Positions 1 to 7,651 of a stretch of DNA of 25,112 nucleotides are shown in pieces. The notes under the pieces were generated by a model. The model saw only the letters and a program-made list of their open reading frames with translations. It searched no databases and was not told the DNA's origin. The stretch's first letter is position 1. The number at the start of each line of letters is the position of its first letter. The stretch spans positions 1 to 25,112 of the forward strand of contig JBBTRN010000059.1 of NCBI GenBank assembly GCA_038065175.1, read 5' to 3'. The translations under genes were made by a program, and so were the position numbers. This DNA comes from JBBTRN01 sp038065175 (GTDB lineage: Bacteria > Patescibacteriota > Doudnabacteria > UBA920).

Positions 1-125
1 GGCTCGTTGGCAAATTCACTTTCCCCTTTTAGGAAAGAATTGGCCAGCGGCTGGCTACCAAAATCCAAAAATTTTTCCAAATTTTCGGACTTGCAAATTC
101 GGCATTGGGTTTTGTGTGTATACAT
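1..125 (-). CDS. N-terminus of a zinc-ribbon sugar C-methyltransferase-type protein (partial, cut by window edge)
   Basis: An open frame starts at an ATG at 125 and runs off the left edge, giving 41 visible residues. It begins MYTHKTQCRICKSENLEKF and continues LDFGSQPLANSFLKGE. The C-x2-C pair followed by a 'LDxGxQPLANxFL' stretch is the usual opening of the TylC3/EvaC-like sugar C-methyltransferases, which have a putative zinc-binding N-terminal domain before the SAM-binding domain. Family members put a C-methyl group on a NDP-4-keto-6-deoxysugar. The ATG lies two bases after the TGA stop of the upstream glycosyltransferase, so the genes are probably co-transcribed and coupled. The SAM-binding core is outside the window, so the precise function is inferred from the N-terminal motif and from the RmlC-like epimerase two genes upstream. 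Confidence 0.7.
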   Translation of the reverse strand, partial: MYTHKTQCRICKSENLEKFLDFGSQPLANSFLKGESEFANE

Positions 126-127
126 AG

Positions 128-1036
128 TCAGGAAAGTTTTGATTTTAAAAAACGATAGGCGCGGCCGCCCAGCTTGCGCGTAAAGCTGTAGGTCCACTGA
201 AACGGCAGCAGCGATTTAAGCAGCGGATTTGGCCTGTCCTGCTTAAAAGCCGTGGGCGGGATAAATTTTTCATCATTGTTCAAAGAGTTAAAGTCATAAA
301 ATTGGGGCGTTTCCATTCCCGAATTAATTTTATATGCTGGGTGGCCTTCTTTGGATTTTCCGCTTTCAATAAATTTTTTATTAAAAAACTCGTCGTTGGC
401 TTCCGAAGACTTTCCGCCCATTTTTGAAACGCTGGAAATATTCTGCCAGCCGGCATTTTTTTGCGGCGCGACATAGTTAATTACTCCATGACAATTTGCT
501 TGGATAACTTCAAATCCCAAATTTTCCATGCGCGCGCGGTAGTCCCCATCTTCCTGGCCAGTGCCGGGCAGCCGCTCTTCAAACCAGCCTACTTTTTTTA
601 CAATATCTTTGGAAATAACAAAATGCGACCAGCTACGATTGATAATAAAAAAGTCGGGATTTGTAGCTAAGGCTCTTTCCAACTCGCCCCTAAAAAGCAA
701 GGTTATATTCAGGTCATCGTTCAATATCAGCATGCGCGGGGCAAATGACATCATTAAAAGCCAGTTAAAGCACCTGGCCAGCGGCTGATGTTTTTCGTAA
801 CTCAGGTAGCGGACATTGGGAAATTGGGTCAGAAAGGCCGTAACTTTTTTTAAGTAGCCGGCCTGTAGCGTCTGGTCAGGGTGGCCGTTTATTATGCAGA
901 CAATTTCCTTGTCCGGAAAAGCCGAAGTGAGCTGCCGAATAATTGGCATAAAAAAATCCTCGAACCGGGCAACGTAAGTTACCACGCCGATTGAATAATC
1001 TAATTTTTGACTGTTATTTTTTTCTAAATTGTCCAT
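128..1036 (-). CDS. GT2-like glycosyltransferase
   Basis: A 302-residue protein with a GT-A fold pattern. The start reads SIGVVTYVARFEDFF (residues 15-29), resembling the first beta strand of family 2 glycosyltransferases. A DDLN motif at about 107-110 fits the metal-binding DxD site, and a GTGQEDGDYRARM stretch at about 158-170 matches the conserved 'ED.D...R' acceptor-side motif. There are no membrane segments, so it is likely cytoplasmic or membrane-associated. It probably adds one sugar to the lipid-linked glycan; donor and acceptor cannot be read from sequence. It sits 3 bases after the RmlC-like gene and 2 bases before the partial methyltransferase gene. The C-terminal 60 residues are basic and may touch the membrane. 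Confidence 0.8.
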   Translation of the reverse strand: MDNLEKNNSQKLDYSIGVVTYVARFEDFFMPIIRQLTSAFPDKEIVCIINGHPDQTLQAGYLKKVTAFLTQFPNVRYLSYEKHQPLARCFNWLLMMSFAPRMLILNDDLNITLLFRGELERALATNPDFFIINRSWSHFVISKDIVKKVGWFEERLPGTGQEDGDYRARMENLGFEVIQANCHGVINYVAPQKNAGWQNISSVSKMGGKSSEANDEFFNKKFIESGKSKEGHPAYKINSGMETPQFYDFNSLNNDEKFIPPTAFKQDRPNPLLKSLLPFQWTYSFTRKLGGRAYRFLKSKLS

Positions 1037-1039
1037 AAG

Positions 1040-1663
1040 TTAAAAATTATTCGAACGTGGATCTTGAACCCAAGCTTTTAAACTGAAACCTTTTTCATCC
1101 CTCTCGCTCAAAATCACGCGGGATTTTGCTGATTCTTCAAACTTCTGCTTTAAGGCCGGATCACATAGCGACCAGTCCAAATCTTCTGTTAAAGGTGAAA
1201 TCCCCGCTTCGGCGGCCGGATTGTAATCTGCCGTAAAAAAATACTCAATCACGCTGTCCTCGGTAAAAAACATACCGTGGGCGAACCCTGGCGGCACCCA
1301 AATCCATTCGCCATAGTCGTCTTTGGCATGGTCGGGCATATCGTACAAAATAATTCTGCCAAAAGTCGGAGAGGCTTGGTGAATGTCCAAAATCATATCT
1401 ACCATGTGTCCCCGTACCATGCGTACCAGCTTGCCCATGGGCGGCTGCCACTGAAAGTGCAAACCCTTAATGACGCCTTTGACCGCGTAGCTTTCGTTCA
1501 TTTGGACGAACTCGTAAGATTTTAAAAAATCCAAAAGCGAAAGTTTAGACACATCACTTTTCCGGAACGTCTCCGTAAAGTAGCCTCGCTGGTCGGAAAA
1601 TTTTCCGAAGCGGATGACTTTTACATCGGGGATGGTTAAATTTTTGACTTCTAAAATTTTCAT
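1040..1663 (-). CDS. dTDP-4-dehydrorhamnose 3,5-epimerase family protein (RmlC-like cupin)
   Basis: A 207-residue RmlC-type cupin. Signature stretches are DQRGYFTETFR (24-34), NESYAVKGVIKGLHFQ (56-71) with H69 as the likely catalytic base, GKLVRMVRGHMVDMILDI (77-94), SPTFG (98-102) and WVPPGFAHGMFF (122-133). Family members epimerise C3 and/or C5 of a NDP-4-keto-6-deoxyhexose. The usual downstream 'W.D' motif is not clear, so it may act on a sugar other than the rhamnose precursor. No RmlA, B or D homologue is in the window. I prefer the ATG at 1663 because the protein then begins at the normal MKILEV position. An ATG at 1711 has GGAAAG just upstream and would add 16 residues overlapping the previous gene. 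With a C-methyltransferase-type gene nearby, a branched deoxysugar is plausible but not shown. Confidence 0.85.
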   Translation of the reverse strand: MKILEVKNLTIPDVKVIRFGKFSDQRGYFTETFRKSDVSKLSLLDFLKSYEFVQMNESYAVKGVIKGLHFQWQPPMGKLVRMVRGHMVDMILDIHQASPTFGRIILYDMPDHAKDDYGEWIWVPPGFAHGMFFTEDSVIEYFFTADYNPAAEAGISPLTEDLDWSLCDPALKQKFEESAKSRVILSERDEKGFSLKAWVQDPRSNNF

Positions 1664-1683
1664 AAAATTGAATATTGCAGAAT

Positions 1684-2586
1684 TTACAAAGCTACGGCCC
1701 TTATTTTCCATTGGTCTTTCCCCAATAACAGTTGGCCTAACAATAAACTTTTAATCAGCCGGTAGGGCAAATTCGCCATGCCATAATCAAATTCCTTAAT
1801 AATTTCCCAGGCGCTGGTATCGCCTATCCGGGCAGGGCGTTTGTTTAAAACTTCCCAGCCGGCTTGTTTAAAAATTCGGTCAATTGACGCGGAAGAAAAA
1901 TAATGCAAATGCCCTACCGGCCTCACCATGCTCCATTTTGCTTTCATCATTCTTGCCTTAAATGAGTCCTTGTTGGGGAACCCCGCGTATATTAATCCGC
2001 CCTTATTTGTCCTCTGGCGGATTTTTTTTAGCATGCCAGACGGGTCGGTAACATGCTCCAAAACATCCTGCGCCACAATACAATCAAATTTAATGTCTGT
2101 CGGGAGGTCGTCTATGTCAGGGATCAATTTAGGCTCGTTTTTTGCCCTTGAAGGCTCAACGCCCCAGGCGGATTGGGCAAGACCAGAAAAATATTTTAGG
2201 ATGTGTCCGGCGCCGGAGCCGATTTCTAAATAATTAAAACTTTTTCCTGCGGGAAAGTCCTTCAATATAGGCTTAACAAACTTGAGTAATTGCTCTTCCT
2301 TCAGTGCCCCGAATTTAGTCAGGGCCTGGGCATTAACCACAAATTCCGAATCCTGCTCATAAAGCTTAGTCAAATATTTCTGGTCCGGCAAGGGGTTGTG
2401 CCACCAGTGGCCGCAAGAAAGGCATTCCATAAGGGCGAGTGTGTCTTGGGCCTTCGGGTTAATGGTAGGCACGCGCAAAAGTTCTTTTGCTTCAGCCTTG
2501 CAAGCCGGGCACTGCTCGGCCTTTTCGAGAAAGTGGGGGTCGAGTGACTCAATATTCGAATTAGGAAAGCCAATGGGATTATCCAT
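1684..2586 (-). CDS. Class I SAM-dependent methyltransferase with N-terminal zinc ribbon
   Basis: A 300-residue protein. Cysteines C26, C29, C55 and C58 (CPAC and CLSCGH) form an N-terminal zinc-ribbon-like module. The SAM-binding glycine loop is YLEIGSGAGHIL at about 119-130, and DCIVAQDVLEHVTDP is the typical acidic and post-motif region of Methyltransf_11/23 proteins. C-terminal residues suggest a surface helix rather than membrane segments. Such enzymes in glycan loci methylate sugars or nucleotide-sugar intermediates, but the target cannot be identified. It follows the Wzx gene by 5 bases and precedes the RmlC-like gene, so it belongs to the same leftward unit. It has the same architecture as the methyltransferase at 9597-10490, though sequence similarity outside the motifs looks low. 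Confidence 0.85.
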   Translation of the reverse strand: MDNPIGFPNSNIESLDPHFLEKAEQCPACKAEAKELLRVPTINPKAQDTLALMECLSCGHWWHNPLPDQKYLTKLYEQDSEFVVNAQALTKFGALKEEQLLKFVKPILKDFPAGKSFNYLEIGSGAGHILKYFSGLAQSAWGVEPSRAKNEPKLIPDIDDLPTDIKFDCIVAQDVLEHVTDPSGMLKKIRQRTNKGGLIYAGFPNKDSFKARMMKAKWSMVRPVGHLHYFSSASIDRIFKQAGWEVLNKRPARIGDTSAWEIIKEFDYGMANLPYRLIKSLLLGQLLLGKDQWKIRAVAL

Positions 2587-2591
2587 AAAAA

Positions 2592-4136
2592 TTAAATTCT
2601 TTTAAAATAGCCTAAAAAAATCCGGCCATAAGCCTTAGCCAAATCTTCATCTTCTTTTTCAAAGAAGCCAAATGCCCAATAAAACAATAAATACAAAGCG
2701 AAACTTAAAGCCCCCAAAACCATAGTCAGGAGTAAATTCGTGGCAAACGGATAAATTACGAACCAACCCAAGGCAAAAATCAGGAAGGCTGCCAAAAACA
2801 TTTTTCCGAACAATTTTGCGTAAAATAAAATAATTTCGCTGGCTTGGCTCGTAAAATACTTGCGCTCAATAAAATAGACAACCATTGGGATAGGCAAAGC
2901 GCCAAGTAAATACGCCAGCGCCGCGCCATTGAGCGAGTAGCGCGGAATAAGGATGAACATAAAAATGACATCTACGAGGGCTAAGAGCATTATGCTCAAG
3001 GCTAAAAATTTTAATTCTTTCAGGCCGCTTAAGAAAGATTGGATAAAATTCCCAAACGACAGCAAAAAATAAGTTAAAGCCAAAACCGGCATGGCCACGG
3101 CCGCCTGGTCGGCAAAATCTTGGTTTACCCAGAAGCTTATGAGCTTATAGCCGTAAAGCAGGACAACCACTGTAAGCCCGGCCGTAACCACAGAAATAAT
3201 CCCCAGGCTCCGGCGGAAAATAGCCTTGATCCTGCCGCTACCTTCCTGCTCTTTGGAAGAGACTTCGGAAAAAATAGGAAAAAACATATGCGACAAGCTG
3301 AAGGAAGTTGAGGAAATTTTTTCCGGGATCATTTGCGCGGTGCTGTAGTAACCCACGGCTGTCGGGCCCCATATGACCCCGAGCACGAATTTATCCAGCT
3401 GGGCTAAAACATTAACCATATTATTCCTTATAAACAGCCAAAAACTTTGCTGGCCTATGGTTTTTAAAACTTTTTTTGAAAGGGCAGGGATAAATTTTAA
3501 ATCCGGCGCTAAACGGTGCCAAACAAAATAAAAACACAAAAATAAAAAGGCGGCTGAAATCAGCTGAATTACCAACAATGATAAGATGCCATGGCCGGTC
3601 TTTAAAACCAGCACACTGCCCACACCCAAAAGGATACTATTGACGAAGCTAATTTTAGTTCCAATATCCTGGCGCTGAAGAGCGTAAGGGATTTGCGATA
3701 TTGGCACAGTCAGCATCTTCATAAAAAATGTCGCTCCTAAAATAAAAAATGCCAGGCCGTAAGAGGAAATAAACCCCTCCGGGATGTTAAACCAAAAACG
3801 AAACTTCCCCTTCAGCAAGATCAAAAGCGCCATGGCAATAATTCCTAAAATTGCGTATAAAATTGTGGTAGTGCTGAAAATTACGGACAGCTCTCTACTG
3901 CTTTGGTGTTCACGATCTTCGGATATCAATTTTACAAATGTGTAGCTTAAGCCAAAATCGAGCAATCCAAAAAGCATAAGCACGCTGTTAAGCAGGGAAT
4001 AAAAACCAAACCGAGCCGAACCCAGGCTCTTAATGATTATCGGCATAACCAAAAAAGCAAGGAGCAGGGGCCAAACAAACCCGATTAAAGAATATATACT
4101 ATTTTTTACGGTACGGTGGGTTAAAGTCTCCGGCAT
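2592..4136 (-). CDS. Wzx-type oligosaccharide flippase (MATE/MVF superfamily)
   Basis: A 514-residue polytopic protein with roughly 12-14 hydrophobic segments from end to end and short polar loops. It begins with RTVKNSIYSLIGFVWPLLLAFLVMPIIIKSLG, typical of the polysaccharide biosynthesis (Wzx/RfbX) family, where helix 1 carries the flipped-lipid pathway. The role is to move undecaprenyl-pyrophosphate-linked repeat units across the cytoplasmic membrane. The start is taken at ATG 4136; a TTG at 4151 would overlap the stop of the HTH gene. It is the second gene after the promoter at 4410-4438 and precedes sugar-modifying genes. With the Wzy/ligase-like protein at 22322-24571 it suggests a Wzx/Wzy-dependent glycan. 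Substrate is unknown. Confidence 0.88.
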   Translation of the reverse strand: MPETLTHRTVKNSIYSLIGFVWPLLLAFLVMPIIIKSLGSARFGFYSLLNSVLMLFGLLDFGLSYTFVKLISEDREHQSSRELSVIFSTTTILYAILGIIAMALLILLKGKFRFWFNIPEGFISSYGLAFFILGATFFMKMLTVPISQIPYALQRQDIGTKISFVNSILLGVGSVLVLKTGHGILSLLVIQLISAAFLFLCFYFVWHRLAPDLKFIPALSKKVLKTIGQQSFWLFIRNNMVNVLAQLDKFVLGVIWGPTAVGYYSTAQMIPEKISSTSFSLSHMFFPIFSEVSSKEQEGSGRIKAIFRRSLGIISVVTAGLTVVVLLYGYKLISFWVNQDFADQAAVAMPVLALTYFLLSFGNFIQSFLSGLKELKFLALSIMLLALVDVIFMFILIPRYSLNGAALAYLLGALPIPMVVYFIERKYFTSQASEIILFYAKLFGKMFLAAFLIFALGWFVIYPFATNLLLTMVLGALSFALYLLFYWAFGFFEKEDEDLAKAYGRIFLGYFKRI

Positions 4137-4144
4137 ATATACAG

Positions 4145-4390
4145 TTACCAATCCTTTACTTTACTGCGTGTTTTGGCTTTAATTTTTTGGTACGCTGCCA
4201 CGGTTTTTTCTTCGAGCACAGGCGAAACCAGCCGTAAAATTTCGTGCCCCATAATTCGGTACTGCTTGCCTATTTTATTGGCCCGCAAAAGCCCTTTTTT
4301 TAGCATACGTTTAATAGTGCTGTTGCTAACTTTAAGCAAAGCTTGAGTTTCTTCCGTGGTGTAAACTTCGTTTGGCTTTATTTCAGACAT
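4145..4390 (-). CDS. Small excisionase-family helix-turn-helix DNA-binding protein
   Basis: An 81-residue protein. Residues 10-53 (YTTEETQALLKVSNSTIKRM, then KKGLLRANKIGKQYRI) match the MerR-like/excisionase HTH_17 domain: recognition helix around SNSTIKRML and the wing G-K-Q-Y-R. The C-terminus is a basic helix ending KTRSKVKDW. I chose the ATG at 4390 because GGGA lies about 7 bases upstream and because earlier ATGs at 4411 and 4438 fall inside or before the -10/-35 boxes. It heads the unit carrying Wzx and downstream genes, and its stop lies 8 bases from the Wzx ATG. Direct repeats in its promoter suggest, as an inference, that it controls its own operon. It may instead be a remnant of a mobile-element Xis protein, though no integrase is present. 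Confidence 0.8.
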   Translation of the reverse strand: MSEIKPNEVYTTEETQALLKVSNSTIKRMLKKGLLRANKIGKQYRIMGHEILRLVSPVLEEKTVAAYQKIKAKTRSKVKDW

Positions 4391-4409
4391 ACAAAATCCC
4401 TTTGGCTTC

Positions 4410-4438
4410 ATGATAGCAAAGGGTTTTTTAGGTGTCAA
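4410..4438 (-). promoter_or_regulatory. Sigma-70-type promoter for the HTH-wzx unit
   Basis: On the minus strand a perfect -35 box TTGACA (4433-4438) is followed by a 17-base spacer and a -10 box TATCAT (4410-4415), five of six consensus bases. The start of transcription is expected near 4403, leaving a leader of about 13 bases before the ATG at 4390. This placement also decides the start codon of the HTH gene. Confidence 0.75.
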
Positions 4439-4447
4439 CAGGTGTCA
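4430..4447. promoter_or_regulatory. Two tandem 8-bp direct repeats at the -35 box, possible operator
   Basis: The plus-strand octamer AGGTGTCA occurs at 4430-4437 and 4440-4447, ten bases apart, close to one helical turn. The first copy overlaps the -35 box of the promoter reading into the HTH gene. Spacing and position fit a site for two protein subunits bound side by side. Binding by the HTH protein is an inference. Confidence 0.45.
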
Positions 4448-4499
4448 GTATAGGCCAAACACAGATGCTATGTAAGTCAAATTCCTTCGCCTCCGCTAA

Positions 4500-4523
4500 T
4501 ACCCCGCGGCTTGCCCCGAGGTA
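4500..4523. repeat. G+C-rich palindrome (dispersed-repeat type)
   Basis: On the minus strand an 11-base arm starting TACCTCGGGGC is followed by AA and an arm GCCGCGGGGTA, pairing at 10 of 11 positions counting one wobble. There is no T-tract after it on the minus strand, so it is not an obvious intrinsic terminator for the GT10 gene that ends at 4535. Its form matches short palindromes scattered in Patescibacteria genomes. Confidence 0.55.
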
Positions 4524-4534
4524 GTTCATTTATT

Positions 4535-5617
4535 TTAACGCACCCTTTTGGCCATAACTTTTTGTTTAAGCCTTTCCAAAAAAGCCGATCTTTTTAAAGG
4601 CTTATAAAAAAACGCCAGGAATTTTCTTATTAAAAATTTTCTTGCAGCCGACCTGGCTGCCAACTTTTCATTGGCTTCTAAAATAGCTGCCCGAACAGGA
4701 TTTATAGTCCTCCGTTTAGCCTCCCTTGGAGGCTGGTCAAAAATATTTTGTAAGAATTTCTCGAGTCCTTCATAAAGGAGCGCAAAGTCCACGCCCTCGG
4801 CAACAACCGGCTCATTTAATGTTTTTATATACAGTTCATCATCCTGGTCGAGCTCCATCACCCTCTTAGCCACCTCGTCGAAGCTCTTGTAAGCGTGGCA
4901 ATTTATAAAACGCTGCTCATTGAATTCCTTTGCTATGTCCGGATTGCCCCAATAAATAGGTATAGTCCTGGCCACCAAAGAATTAATAAGCTTTTCAGTC
5001 GTGTAGCCGCTGCGGGAAGAATTTTCAAAAGCAATCGAGAATTTATGCTTAAGTTCAAAGCTGAGTTTACTTTCCACCGGGCCACCTATATTGTTCAAAT
5101 GCGCGCCGCCCGCGTCTACGCGTTTATATTTTGACAGCAAATTAAACATTTTTTTCCGTTCCCCACTGGCTAAATAATTACTGTACACAAAACTGCAAAA
5201 AGCGGTTTTTTTAGCCAAATCCTGGGAAGTAAACAGCTTTGCCTTCGTAAAATCAGGATTGCCTCTAAGCCAGGGATCCTGAAGCAATGAAGCGGCCAAC
5301 AATTGCTCCCTCTCGGTATAATATTGCGCCGTTAAATAAAGCGGCATTCGGAAATAACGGTCCTGGAAAGTAAGATAATCAAAACCAATGGCATAGTCAC
5401 AGAGATTAAAGTTGGGTGAAATATTTTCGCCAATACATAAAATCCGAACGCAGTCGTACTTTAAGTAGTCGTAACTGGCGTCATTACAAATGACATAGTC
5501 AGGGTCTTCGGTAAGTTCAACGTCGTAATATTTTTTTAAGATATTTAAAAAGAAACTCCCCAAGTAAAACTTATTGCCCAAATTGGGATCGCAAATTTTT
5601 AGTCGGATTTTTTTCAT
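4535..5617 (-). CDS. GT10 family alpha-1,3/1,4-fucosyltransferase-like protein
   Basis: A 360-residue protein with the GT10 C-terminal core. Visible signatures are KTAFCSFVYSN (137-147), ERKKMFNLLSKYKRVDAGG (153-171), then NNIGGPV, KFSIAFENSSRSGYTTEKL (192-210) and IPIYWGNPDIAKEFN (219-233). These match the donor-binding motif region of Helicobacter-type FucTs, including the conserved FENS and TEK residues. Members transfer L-fucose from GDP-L-fucose to GlcNAc or a related sugar. The C-terminus from about 305 is strongly basic and amphipathic (KFLIRKFLAFFYKPLKR), like the membrane-anchoring tails of H. pylori FucTs, although no heptad repeats are visible. GDP-fucose could be made by the Gmd and Fcl proteins of this window. 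It lies 13 bases after the GT-D gene and is last in that stretch before the promoter at 4410. Confidence 0.9.
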   Translation of the reverse strand: MKKIRLKICDPNLGNKFYLGSFFLNILKKYYDVELTEDPDYVICNDASYDYLKYDCVRILCIGENISPNFNLCDYAIGFDYLTFQDRYFRMPLYLTAQYYTEREQLLAASLLQDPWLRGNPDFTKAKLFTSQDLAKKTAFCSFVYSNYLASGERKKMFNLLSKYKRVDAGGAHLNNIGGPVESKLSFELKHKFSIAFENSSRSGYTTEKLINSLVARTIPIYWGNPDIAKEFNEQRFINCHAYKSFDEVAKRVMELDQDDELYIKTLNEPVVAEGVDFALLYEGLEKFLQNIFDQPPREAKRRTINPVRAAILEANEKLAARSAARKFLIRKFLAFFYKPLKRSAFLERLKQKVMAKRVR

Positions 5618-5630
5618 GGCAGTAGCCTAA

Positions 5631-6557
5631 TTATTGGATGTTAACAATTATTTGGCTTAGATATTCAGGATCCGTGCATTCCTCGGGGTTCCGCTCATTT
5701 ATTTCGTTTAAATACTTGTATTTAAGCTTGGTTTGAATAGCCTCATTTCTAAGATACATTTCGTATTCCATGTCCAAATGGCCAACATCAATCACCCGGT
5801 ATCCGGCCCTGAAAAGATCATAACCCAAAACTTTAGCGGCCGGCCCCAAAGCCAATAACATCAGTTTGTCACGGCTAAACTTAGAAGCCTCATTAAAAAT
5901 TTCAGAGAGCTTGGCATAAGCATTTTCCGCAGGACCGAGAATGCGGCTCACAGAAGCGGTATTTTTAAACATATCATTTCCCACACCCACCCGGCTTTTT
6001 GAGCCTTCGATTAACACCACTTGCTGGCCGCGCCAAATCGAAAATAATTTACGGAAAACTTCGCCGCTGTTTTCCCGCTGACTCGCTTTATAGGCTAAAT
6101 ACGGCCGGGTCATAAAAGTATTACCGTAAACCTGTCCGGACGAAAGCAGAGCCAACCACTCGTGCCGGTACCTCAGCTGATGATGTAGAGCAAAACGTAA
6201 AGCAAACCAAGCGAGATTCTCGAGCTTGCCAAACAGGTCAGGTAAACAAACTAAGAGTCCCTTGGGGTTTTGTCCAATAATTTCTTTTAGCCTCCGGGCA
6301 AGCGCCGGGTCCGCTTTTTGGAAACCCAAATCCGTACCCTGCATAATCGACATCTCGCCGTCGCCATAGCGGATTACAGACAAATTATTTTTAATGATCA
6401 AATCCAAGGTATCATTGACAGACAGAACCTTTGGCGCGTCCTTATTTCCAAGCACGTGCATTCTAAACCAATAAGCTATATATGCTACATAAGGACCAAG
6501 GGTCCAACGTACCCTGTTGGGCGTATGTTCGCGTATCTTCTGTATTATGGTCCTCAT
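5631..6557 (-). CDS. GT-D fold glycosyltransferase (SP_1767/DUF1792-like)
   Basis: A 308-residue protein. The stretch NNLSVIRYGDGEMSIMQGTDLGFQ (split around residues 57-80) carries RYGDGE, the D-G-E metal and UDP site of the GT-D family first described for the third enzyme of the Fap1 glycosylation pathway in streptococci. A later LLALGPAAKVLGYDLFRAGYRVIDVGHLD segment is the second Rossmann-like half and contains the conserved 'GxxxDxGHxD' pattern. Family members usually transfer glucose or another hexose to a growing glycan. An N-terminal hydrophobic patch (LGPYVAYIAYWFRM) may attach it to the membrane. Its ATG overlaps the TGA of the preceding GT2 gene (ATGA at 6554-6557), so translation is coupled. 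The substrate is unknown. Confidence 0.8.
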   Translation of the reverse strand: MRTIIQKIREHTPNRVRWTLGPYVAYIAYWFRMHVLGNKDAPKVLSVNDTLDLIIKNNLSVIRYGDGEMSIMQGTDLGFQKADPALARRLKEIIGQNPKGLLVCLPDLFGKLENLAWFALRFALHHQLRYRHEWLALLSSGQVYGNTFMTRPYLAYKASQRENSGEVFRKLFSIWRGQQVVLIEGSKSRVGVGNDMFKNTASVSRILGPAENAYAKLSEIFNEASKFSRDKLMLLALGPAAKVLGYDLFRAGYRVIDVGHLDMEYEMYLRNEAIQTKLKYKYLNEINERNPEECTDPEYLSQIIVNIQ

Positions 6558-7384
6558 ATGTTCTTTAGTATTTCCTCTTTCTTTTTCCCGTAATTTTTCT
6601 CAATACTTTCTAAATCAATCCCCTGCTCCAATTCATACAGCCTAGTGTACGCCATAACCCGGTAAAAAATATAATTGAGCATAATTAACAGACCTAAGCG
6701 CCCGTTTCGAAAGCCCTGCTTGCCAAAAATCCAAATATAGGCGAACATTGCTCTTAAAAGTCTCCAAACGCTGAACTTTTGCCCGTTCTGGAATTTCTCT
6801 TGCGCCTCCTGCTCCGCATAGCGCATGTGGTTGCGCACAAACTTTTCCTGGTTGTAAGTGCTAAAATGCCTTAAGGCAAATTCTTCTCGGTCGGGCAATT
6901 TTAGAAGCTGTTCGGGCGCACCCAAAAACTGGCCAATGCCGTGAATGTGGTTTTTAGAAAAATCTACAAAATCTTTGTGAAAAAAGAAAGGGGCGTAGCC
7001 TTGCAAAGCATAATTTTTGGTATTGCCCCAAAGATAGGTATAAAGCGGAATAAAAACTTGCTTAAACTTTTCTTGATGAGAAATTTCCACGAGTTTGTCA
7101 AGCAAAGCTTTAGGCGCAATATTGTCCGCGTAGCCCCAATATATCCAGTCAGTGTCCAGGAAAGTTTTTATAAACTCAAAATTTTCCCCGGTTTCAACGT
7201 TTATTTTAGCGCTTTTTGGCCTAATAAAAAAAGTAGCGCCGGCCGCCTCGGCTATTTCTTTGGTGCGGTCTGTACTGCCGCCGTCCATAAGACAAATCCG
7301 CCCGTACTTGCTGAAATTCCTAAGGATATAAGGGATCCTCTTCTCTTCGTTGTATGTAAAAATTATAAAAGTAATATTGGTCAT
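6554..7384 (-). CDS. GT2 family glycosyltransferase (WaaE/KdtX-like)
   Basis: A 276-residue GT-A enzyme. The N-terminus NITFIIFTYNEEKRI (3-17) is the classical first strand, LMDGGSTDRTKEIAEAAGA (32-50) is the nucleotide-binding turn, and DTDWIYWGYADN (77-88) is the place of the DxD-type metal site. The C-terminal third has a hydrophobic helical region (LLRAMFAYIWIFGKQGFRNG and LLIMLNYIFYRVMAY) that may dock onto the membrane, as in WaaE-like beta-1,4-glucosyltransferases. It starts a run of three genes (GT2, GT-D, GT10). The region upstream (7385-7651) contains a structured repeat element and no promoter I can defend. Donor sugar not identifiable. Confidence 0.85.
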   Translation of the reverse strand: MTNITFIIFTYNEEKRIPYILRNFSKYGRICLMDGGSTDRTKEIAEAAGATFFIRPKSAKINVETGENFEFIKTFLDTDWIYWGYADNIAPKALLDKLVEISHQEKFKQVFIPLYTYLWGNTKNYALQGYAPFFFHKDFVDFSKNHIHGIGQFLGAPEQLLKLPDREEFALRHFSTYNQEKFVRNHMRYAEQEAQEKFQNGQKFSVWRLLRAMFAYIWIFGKQGFRNGRLGLLIMLNYIFYRVMAYTRLYELEQGIDLESIEKNYGKKKEEILKNI

Positions 7385-7425
7385 GAAGGATCTAATATCG
7401 TTACGAAAGCAAGTTTCTTAAGCAT

Positions 7426-7651
7426 CAGGACTTACGGGTTTGAGCCAAGTTCTATCTGCCCGCCAGAGCCTAATCAAGATTAGTTAATGAGTAACAGTGC
7501 TTTAATCTAACTATTGTTACTTATCTAAGACTTGATGACAGGCCTAGGCAGGCGGGGGCAAAATGCAAGGATTTTTAGAGCCGTAGTCGGACTACGGCGA
7601 AAAAAACCGCAGCATTTTAACAACGAAATTGGCCAAATCCCGTAAATCCTG
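7426..7651. repeat. Nested inverted-repeat element filling the 7385-7651 intergenic gap
   Basis: The ends form an imperfect inverted repeat: CAGGACTTACGGGTTTGAGCC begins at 7426, and its partner ending CCCGTAAATCCTG closes at 7651, one base from the TAA of the SDR gene. Inside are two hairpins. One is around 7470-7540, with paired ATCAAG/CTTGAT and AGTAACA/TGTTACT arms. The other is the 59-nt hairpin at 7560-7618 shared with 8713-8771. No target duplication is clear. The bases 7385-7425 show nothing I can assign. Confidence 0.6.
7560..7618. repeat. Covarying 59-nt hairpin, copy 1
   Basis: Outer arms AAAATGC/GCATTTT (7560-7566, 7612-7618) enclose two 13-base partly paired segments, an inner stem GCCGTAG/CTACGGC (7580-7586, 7592-7598) and a 5-base loop. 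The layout matches the copy at 8713-8771 base for base in length. The downstream 19 bases (7619-7637) are also shared. Confidence 0.75.

Noticed and set aside
4500..4523. Intrinsic terminator after the GT10 gene
   Set aside because: The hairpin is strong, but on the transcribed strand it is followed by TTAGCGGAGG, not a T-run.
6941..7483. 180-codon plus-strand frame opposite the GT2 gene
   Set aside because: It is antisense to a clear glycosyltransferase and shows no family features.
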